Below are positions 58,906 through 64,000 of a DNA stretch of 64,000 bases, in pieces. The notes beneath the pieces were generated by a model that ran no database searches, was not told where the DNA came from, and saw only the letters and a list, made by a program, of their open reading frames with translations. Position numbers and translations under genes: made by a program. This DNA comes from Tolumonas lignilytica (GTDB lineage Bacteria > Pseudomonadota > Gammaproteobacteria > Enterobacterales > Aeromonadaceae). The DNA lies in contig NZ_AZUK01000001.1 in assembly GCF_000527035.1 (NCBI RefSeq), forward strand, positions 434,001 to 498,000, read 5' to 3'. Positions within the stretch are counted from its first letter, which is position 1; every line of letters begins with the position of its first letter.

Positions 58906-61002
58906 TTAGTTAGTTAAGTTATATAGGTCATACCGACGACCCAACATCTGTCCTCCATCTCGCGTCAAAGGAACCCACGATACTGTTGTATAATCATTGG
59001 TACGGCGTACAGACATGATGTCAAACGGAATTGAAATATAGAAACCTTTTGTGAAGCTACCCTCGCCATATTGTGCTGCACTTACATTCGTTATGGTCAT
59101 GAAAGCACCAGCAACAATACCACTGTCAAATTTTCGAGATAAATCTATTGTAACACCTTTATCTCCTGCCAAATATTGACCAGCACTGATTCGAGCAAGA
59201 CCACCCTGAATATAAGGTAGCTCCCAATAAGTAGTCACGTGCCCGGTAAATACATCATAATGAGCTAATTTCATGATGTCATTCCAGTCACGTTGTCTCA
59301 CATAATTACCATCGACACCAATAGCCCAGGATCTACCATATGGACGATATAGCACTTCTGATCCCACTCCAGCATACATCATTTCAAGATAGCCACCATA
59401 AATCTGGCTGTACCAGTCATTTGCCGGATGGTCTAAACGTGTTAATTGCAAATTCGTGACCAGAACATCTGATGAGGTCACATATTCACGGATCCACGTT
59501 CTAACTCGCGGCAGTGAACTATCTTGTGGAGGTGTCTTAAAATTAAATTTATTATAATCGTTAATTACATTGAAATTAACCGTACTTCCAGCCAACCAGT
59601 TATCAGTAATGTTAATATCAGCATCGGCATTGACACCGAGTTTATACATATAAAATGATTCAGCCCCGCCGAATGACTGATCCAAATGAGGTGACAAACC
59701 AAAAGAATATTTTTCAGGAATTGAACAATAAACACATTTTGTTTTTGGCTGTTCTATTTCTGATGGGCCGGCAACATTTTTAGATACTGACTGACCTAGT
59801 ATTTGCGTATCTTCATTAGTTCTGACAGCATCCAGATCGTATTTCGTTGCGCTAATTGTTAGATTTTTTCGCTGGTCAATAACTTCGACTGATTTAGTAT
59901 CTTTAGGAAAATGATTAGCAAGAACCACAGATGTTCGATTCTCTATGTCAGATTTTTCCCGATACTTATATTGTTCTGCAACAATCGTTGTCTGATCTTT
60001 ATCTTTATACACAGAAACGTCTTTATAACCAGCCACATCATCAAGGTCTTTGGCTAACTGAGCTAGATTCTGATTATCCGATTGTGCTTGTGGATGATAT
60101 ATCACAGGTTTGTCATCAAGCGCTGCCAGCGGCTTTTGCTTACTAAAATTAGTTCTTAGTGTGAATCCCCACATCAGCTGATTACCTCGTTCATAAGATA
60201 ACGAAGTATCAAGATAATCTGTTACTCTGTAGATGAGACCTGCATTAATAGGTGATGATCTAACCACAGATCCAGCAGCTTCATGGCTGTAATCATTAGC
60301 ATCATATTCAACTTTTATCCGTAATGGATTCCAGGGTGTTTGATACTCTACCCCTCCGAAGAGAGCTGCCGGTCCATGAAAAAAAGCCTGTGTATTAAAT
60401 TGTCCTGTTGTCGTACTACCAGGTCTGATGCAAAAGCTATTTTTAAGTTTACAGAATGGATTACTGATATTACCGCTTTCGGCCATATTCCCCCAACCGA
60501 TACCTAGCGAAACATCGAATGGGCCAACATGTTTTGACGATACCAGATATTCACTGTCAAATAATCCTGTTCCAGCAATATCTCTTGCTCCCAAAGAGAT
60601 TGCTGGTATCCAATAATCTTCATCTATGATATTGGCTTTAAATGCAAATGATTTATCTTTGTAAGTTTGATTTCCACTAAATGCAGGGTCATTACTGTAT
60701 AGTCTTGTTCTGATATCAGTATATGTGAGTGTTGCTTCAAGCCAAGATAATGCCTGCAGTGATAATGAATAACGACGATAAGGGTTATTATCCCGATAGT
60801 TTAAATTAAATTCACCATCTTCAGCCATTCGAGCTGTTGGTGTCTGCAACAAACCAGTTCCGCCAAAATCCGATTGAGAAACTCCTGGAGTATCAAAATA
60901 TTTATTGCTTAATACATCATTTTCTTGAGCCCGGAGCGAAGAACTCATTGCAAAAAAAATGCTAATAAATAAATAATTAAATTTAATCAGTTTACTATTC
61001 AT
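58906..61002 (-). CDS. gfcD: YjbH/GfcD-family outer-membrane polysaccharide protein
   Basis: Large outer-membrane beta-barrel-type protein of capsule and exopolysaccharide operons (YmcA/YjbH/WbfB family). Signal peptide about 1-25 (cleavage near LRA-QEN). Signature GVSQSDFGGTGLLQTPTARMAEDGEFNLNY, then repeated amphipathic strands with aromatic residues, ending VPLTRDGGQMLGRRYDLYNLTN. I use ATG at 61002 (698 residues), seven bases from AGGA. It overlaps the gfcC stop region, so coupled. Exact role in export is not settled for the family. Confidence 0.88.
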   Translation of the reverse strand: MNSKLIKFNYLFISIFFAMSSSLRAQENDVLSNKYFDTPGVSQSDFGGTGLLQTPTARMAEDGEFNLNYRDNNPYRRYSLSLQALSWLEATLTYTDIRTRLYSNDPAFSGNQTYKDKSFAFKANIIDEDYWIPAISLGARDIAGTGLFDSEYLVSSKHVGPFDVSLGIGWGNMAESGNISNPFCKLKNSFCIRPGSTTTGQFNTQAFFHGPAALFGGVEYQTPWNPLRIKVEYDANDYSHEAAGSVVRSSPINAGLIYRVTDYLDTSLSYERGNQLMWGFTLRTNFSKQKPLAALDDKPVIYHPQAQSDNQNLAQLAKDLDDVAGYKDVSVYKDKDQTTIVAEQYKYREKSDIENRTSVVLANHFPKDTKSVEVIDQRKNLTISATKYDLDAVRTNEDTQILGQSVSKNVAGPSEIEQPKTKCVYCSIPEKYSFGLSPHLDQSFGGAESFYMYKLGVNADADINITDNWLAGSTVNFNVINDYNKFNFKTPPQDSSLPRVRTWIREYVTSSDVLVTNLQLTRLDHPANDWYSQIYGGYLEMMYAGVGSEVLYRPYGRSWAIGVDGNYVRQRDWNDIMKLAHYDVFTGHVTTYWELPYIQGGLARISAGQYLAGDKGVTIDLSRKFDSGIVAGAFMTITNVSAAQYGEGSFTKGFYISIPFDIMSVRRTNDYTTVSWVPLTRDGGQMLGRRYDLYNLTN

Positions 61003-61004
61003 AG

Positions 61005-61748
61005 TCATTCCTGAACTTTATTAGCAAGTAAAGTGGCTACATCATTGTTTATTGATTCAAAACCAGGCGGTAATATGCTTTTATCAAAACCGACAAAAAG
61101 CGTCGAGCCAGGAGCAGGCTCTATATGATGACTATTCCAATATGCCAAAGGCACTTTATTTATTAAGCCATTCCCTTCAATCAAAAAGCCCATATTTTTA
61201 TCAGCGCCGTCTAGATGGGAGTAATCTTTTACATACTCATCAATTGAGGCTCCTGATTCTATATTAAGAGTGTAAGGCGCATTAATCAGGCCCAGCACGT
61301 GCAGTTTATAATCCTTTTTTACTAAATAAAGATTATAGGAGCCATTTAATTTATCATTATTCTCGGGATGAACCATTAGAAAATCAGGATCAAGATGTGC
61401 AACTAGCCTGCCTGCGACATTCACACTTGAAATTTCACGCATCAACTCAGATGCAGAGGCGGACAAGTCTAGCTTCTCATCTAGCGACCATTTATCTCGC
61501 AATTGTTGCAGTTTATTCAATAAATTATTTTTCTTTTCTTCAATTAATTGGTCAGAACTATTATTACTAATTAAGCTCATGTCCCAGTCGACATCATAAC
61601 CTATTGGAATACCAACAACGAAATCGCGTAATAATGTCCCGTCTGGTTTATTGATGGTAGCTTTTTGGTCTAAAAATATTACATTAAGTGATGCGGCATA
61701 ACTCTGTACTGAGCCAAGAACAAAAAACAAAAGGCATAATATTTTCAT
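61005..61748 (-). CDS. gfcC: GfcC/YjbG-family periplasmic protein
   Basis: Periplasmic protein of the group 4 capsule type operon. Signal peptide about 1-18 (CLLFFVLGSVQSYA-AS). The C-terminal part has the family pattern with LNAPYTL-like INAPYTLNI and PAPGSTLFVGFDKSILP. 247 residues from ATG 61748 behind GGGAG; an upstream TTG is less well placed. Two bases after gfcB. Confidence 0.85.
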   Translation of the reverse strand: MKILCLLFFVLGSVQSYAASLNVIFLDQKATINKPDGTLLRDFVVGIPIGYDVDWDMSLISNNSSDQLIEEKKNNLLNKLQQLRDKWSLDEKLDLSASASELMREISSVNVAGRLVAHLDPDFLMVHPENNDKLNGSYNLYLVKKDYKLHVLGLINAPYTLNIESGASIDEYVKDYSHLDGADKNMGFLIEGNGLINKVPLAYWNSHHIEPAPGSTLFVGFDKSILPPGFESINNDVATLLANKVQE

Positions 61749-61750
61749 TC

Positions 61751-62422
61751 TCAACTCCCTGATGAATATTGCTTTAAGGTTGTTATTTTTAAGACGGGTA
61801 ATCCGGGTCCCATATACTGTTCAGATTTAACAACCTTATTTGTTATTGGATCTAACCAAAAATGATTCGTATATTTATAATTTAATTCTGCAACTTCACA
61901 ATGCTCATCATAGCGGATCAATTTCTTTTCTTGATCTAAAATCTTTATCTGCTCAACACCTTCAGGTTCAAATTCTGATGTTATCTTATAACCACTCTTA
62001 AACACTTTACTCCAGAATACCGTCGACTCCCATTTGGGATGGGTGTTCAGCATGGTAATACCCTGAGCAAGAGGATCATTGTCTGTATTAGATGTATGAG
62101 TGATATCTTCAGAAAACCCAATAGTTTTTATAACACGACCATTTTTTGTAGTGAGCAGATAATGATCTGCTGTCACCCATTTCAGCTCTTTATTATTTTC
62201 AACTTCAGCTAATACAGAAAAAACCTTTGCCGCATCATCAACCTGTATATATACAGAAGCATAAGGCAATTTCTTTATGTAATCAGGAGATATATTTGCA
62301 TCAGGTAGCCCTGTTGTAGCCAATTTTACCGTATCTGCGACATCTCGAGCATAGTTAGAGCAAGCACTTAGCCCTGATGCGATCAGACATAATAAAAGCG
62401 CGTTTTTACCCAGGTTCACCAT
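61751..62422 (-). CDS. gfcB: GfcB/YjbF-family lipoprotein
   Basis: Lipoprotein of the gfc/yjb operon type. Lipobox LSAC (C21) with Ser at +2 predicts outer-membrane location. The body is a beta-rich domain (YASVYIQVDDAAKVFSVLAEVENN, KWVTADHYLLTTKNGRVIKTIGF, YKYTNHFWLDPITNKVVKSEQYMGP). 223 residues. Preceded by a stem-loop after gfcA. Confidence 0.87.
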   Translation of the reverse strand: MVNLGKNALLLCLIASGLSACSNYARDVADTVKLATTGLPDANISPDYIKKLPYASVYIQVDDAAKVFSVLAEVENNKELKWVTADHYLLTTKNGRVIKTIGFSEDITHTSNTDNDPLAQGITMLNTHPKWESTVFWSKVFKSGYKITSEFEPEGVEQIKILDQEKKLIRYDEHCEVAELNYKYTNHFWLDPITNKVVKSEQYMGPGLPVLKITTLKQYSSGS

Positions 62423-62441
62423 GTAATATAGTCCTTAAATA

Positions 62442-62461
62442 AGCTGACCTTACGGCCAGCT
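62442..62461 (-). terminator. Stem-loop between gfcA and gfcB
   Basis: AGCTGGCC-gtaa-GGTCAGCT on the minus strand, an 8-bp stem with one G-U pair, followed by TATTT. It lies in the 67-base gap and may attenuate or stabilise the upstream gfcA message, giving more GfcA than GfcB. Confidence 0.5.
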
Positions 62462-62489
62462 TTAATTAACTCAACTAAAACAACACCAA

Positions 62490-62822
62490 TTAAGTACGCG
62501 TAGTTGTAGAAGTAGAAGTAGAAGTAGAAGGATTACTGTTGCTAGATGAAGAAGCTACAGCTACAGCAGCACCAATTGCAGCTGCAGCCGCAACACCAGC
62601 AGCAACCGCACCCGCTGTAATGCCACCAACACCAAGACCGATACCAGCAGCACCAGCTGCACCAGCACCAGCACCAGCACCAACAGCGCCTGCGCCTGCA
62701 CCAACACCTGCAGTACTTGTAGTACCGCCAGCACCAGCACCAGCACCAGCAACGCCCGCAGCTGCCATTGCATTGGTTGATAACAACAATGCTGCAACTA
62801 TCGCAATTAAACCATTTTTCAT
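62490..62822 (-). CDS. gfcA: GfcA/YjbE-like Gly/Ala-rich secreted small protein
   Basis: 110 residues: a signal peptide (about 1-21, cleavage NAMA-AAG), a Gly/Ala low-complexity body with GAGAG repeats (about 22-90), and a Ser/Thr tail (SSSSNSNPSTSTSTSTTTRT). Composition and position match GfcA/YjbE, small proteins at the head of these operons whose role is unclear. The repeats are repetitive at DNA level too, so opposite-strand open frames here are artefacts. ATG at 62822 with GAGAGG upstream. Confidence 0.8.
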   Translation of the reverse strand: MKNGLIAIVAALLLSTNAMAAAGVAGAGAGAGGTTSTAGVGAGAGAVGAGAGAGAAGAAGIGLGVGGITAGAVAAGVAAAAAIGAAVAVASSSSNSNPSTSTSTSTTTRT

Positions 62823-62903
62823 GAGAACAACCTCTCTGTTTATGTTGTAAGTACAACAGGTTGAAACATCGCTTTAAAAACAAGCCATATTTCGCCCTTC
62901 ATT

Positions 62904-63896
62904 TTACGCTGCAACGGATTTATTGCGGCGATTTGCAGCATATTTGATTAAGGCAATGATTACGCCAAACATCCCCCCTAATATGCCGCCCAAAATAACA
63001 ATCAATGCTCGTTTTGGTTTTGTTTTTTCTTCTGCAACAACTGCAGGATCCAACGTTTTGAAAACATACTCTGGATTCACTTCTGACAGCATTAATGTCT
63101 TAGTCTGCTCTTCAATTAATTGATAAAACACGGTTTGCATATCAGCTACAGATGTTTTTTCTAATTGTTGCTTTAAATATGCAATATTCCGTTTAGCTTC
63201 CACTTGGTCGCGATTTTTCATGTACTGATTGAGATCGGCAATAAACCAATCGGTCCACTGTTTTGCCAATTGTGGAGAATAAAAATCGACAGACACAGTA
63301 ACAAAACCACTCTTCTTATCTTGAGTAATAGTGATTAATTTATTAATAACTTTGAATAGCTCCCAATCTGTCGGTACAGCAGCTCTCCCTTCACTAACAT
63401 GCCGCACCCATCTTTGTTGCTGAACATCATAAATCTTACTGTCGATTTTCAATTCGCCTGTTTTTTTGTTGACACCATTTGATGCCATCAATGCCACCTC
63501 TAAATGATGCTCATGTACAAAACGAACTCTAAATTGCCGTGAATTAGCAATTTCTATCGCTACAGATGCTTTATCATTCGTCGCCCCGCCACCAATATTG
63601 ACTCCAGCCAATGAAGCTAATCCACCAAATTGATTAGCTAAGGCCGACAATCCGCTCCCTTTTTGCTCTTCTGAAGGGACTAAGGTTGCTGTAGAGGTAT
63701 AGACATTAGGCAACCAAAGTGCGATACCGATGGAAACAGCCACACCCAAAGTAAAAACAAATAAAATCAAAAACTTACGAATAAGAAGTGCATTCCATAA
63801 TTCAAGCAAATCGATTTCATCATCTCCCGACATCGGCGACATATAATAAGCCGGTATAGTGGTCGTAGTCGGTGAAGAATGGTTATTCTGACTCAT
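62904..63896 (-). CDS. wzz: Polysaccharide chain-length regulator Wzz
   Basis: PCP-type inner-membrane protein that sets polymer length with Wzy. TM1 about 42-62 (ILFVFTLGVAVSIGIALWL) preceded by IDLLELWNALLIRK, a periplasmic coiled-coil domain, and the Pro-rich TM2 region near the C terminus (KPKRALIVILGGILGGMFGVIIALI). 330 residues, no kinase domain, so a PCP-1/Wzz form rather than Wzc. Between the upstream partial gene and gfcA. Confidence 0.92.
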   Translation of the reverse strand: MSQNNHSSPTTTTIPAYYMSPMSGDDEIDLLELWNALLIRKFLILFVFTLGVAVSIGIALWLPNVYTSTATLVPSEEQKGSGLSALANQFGGLASLAGVNIGGGATNDKASVAIEIANSRQFRVRFVHEHHLEVALMASNGVNKKTGELKIDSKIYDVQQQRWVRHVSEGRAAVPTDWELFKVINKLITITQDKKSGFVTVSVDFYSPQLAKQWTDWFIADLNQYMKNRDQVEAKRNIAYLKQQLEKTSVADMQTVFYQLIEEQTKTLMLSEVNPEYVFKTLDPAVVAEEKTKPKRALIVILGGILGGMFGVIIALIKYAANRRNKSVAA

Positions 63897-63911
63897 CTAT
63901 TCATCCTAGAA

Positions 63912-63928
63912 GGCCGGAATAACCGGCC
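63912..63928. other. GC-rich hairpin upstream of wzz
   Basis: GGCCGG-aataa-CCGGCC, a perfect 6-bp stem, 15 bases before the wzz ATG and 9 bases after the upstream stop. No T run. It could be an attenuator, RNA-processing site or translation modulator. Confidence 0.35.
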
Positions 63929-63936
63929 CGTTATGG

Positions 63937-64000
63937 TTACTGAATCGCTTTCCATGCAACACCAATCTGATACATCATTTGTGTTGCCATTGACCATGTT
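63937..64000 (-). CDS. 3' end of an unidentified gene (right window edge)
   Basis: The last 20 codons and stop (TAA at 63937-63939) of a minus-strand gene; the visible tail ends MYQIGVAWKAIQ. Too short to name. In related loci a Wza/OtnA-type export protein precedes wzz, so that is a guess from position only. Confidence 0.45.
   Translation of the reverse strand, partial: TWSMATQMMYQIGVAWKAIQ

Noticed and set aside
62539-62883. Open frames in other phases over gfcA (Pro/Ala-rich, Cys/Trp-rich, Leu/Val-rich)
   Set aside because: They are frame shadows of the GAGA-type DNA repeat; only the minus-strand gfcA frame has a signal peptide and ribosome site.
36400-64000. JUMPstart/ops element
   Set aside because: No convincing GGCGGTAG core was noticed on the minus strand; the operon start probably lies beyond the right edge.

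Overview
The window is chromosomal DNA from a motile gammaproteobacterium. The polar-type flagellar hierarchy (flrA, flrBC, sigma-54 promoters), the isc operon, the ubiTUV cluster and the sec/tgt/queA block together point to an Aeromonadales-like organism (Aeromonas/Tolumonas relatives). That placement is inference from gene content and protein resemblance, not from a search.

Layout. (1) 1-15.7 kb, minus strand: a flagellar block reading flrA, an inserted chemoreceptor gene, flrB, flrC, then fliE-F-G-H-I-J-K-L-M-N. It encodes the MS ring, switch, export ATPase, hook-length ruler and their regulators; fliN runs off the left edge. Consensus or near-consensus sigma-54 sites precede fliE and flrB. 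(2) 15.8-24 kb, minus strand: ndk, pepB, then the Fe-S assembly operon iscR-iscS-iscU-iscA-hscB-hscA-fdx, preceded by two IscR-type operator sites, and trmJ. iscX is missing. (3) 24-26.6 kb: ubiT (minus) divergent from ubiU-ubiV (plus), the oxygen-independent ubiquinone hydroxylation module. (4) 26.6-28.5 kb: an AT-rich bicistron of a membrane acyltransferase and an SGNH/SASA-type esterase lipoprotein. (5) 28.5-36.4 kb: nlpI, a rhodanese, secF-secD-yajC-tgt-queA (minus) and rpiA (plus). (6) 36.4-64 kb, minus strand: a surface-polysaccharide locus. From its upstream end it holds the tail of an unidentified gene, wzz, a gfcABCD-like group, a decayed IS30-family element, then wzx, glf, glycosyltransferases, an acetyltransferase, wbsX-like, wzy, manC, manB, wbaP, a PglL/WaaL-type ligase and rmlDACB. 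An orphan gene and a WecA/WbpL-type transferase follow.

How it fits together. The sugar genes supply dTDP-L-rhamnose (rmlABCD), GDP-mannose (manBC) and UDP-galactofuranose (glf). WbaP and/or the WecA-like enzyme would load the first sugar on undecaprenyl phosphate. Glycosyltransferases extend it, Wzx flips it, Wzy polymerises it, Wzz sets chain length, and the PglL-like enzyme or an off-window ligase transfers it. The gfc-like genes suggest a capsule or exopolysaccharide export arm. The centre of this locus (about 49-57 kb) and the 26.6-28.5 kb bicistron are visibly AT-rich, as expected for horizontally exchanged surface-antigen DNA.

The points I find most worth following are the acyltransferase/inner-membrane-esterase pair, the His-Asp substitution in the WecA-like enzyme beside a second initiating transferase, the palindrome over the flrA promoter, the 8-bp tandem repeat at the end of glf, and the orphan 185-residue protein. 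I saw no CRISPR array, tRNA or rRNA gene.
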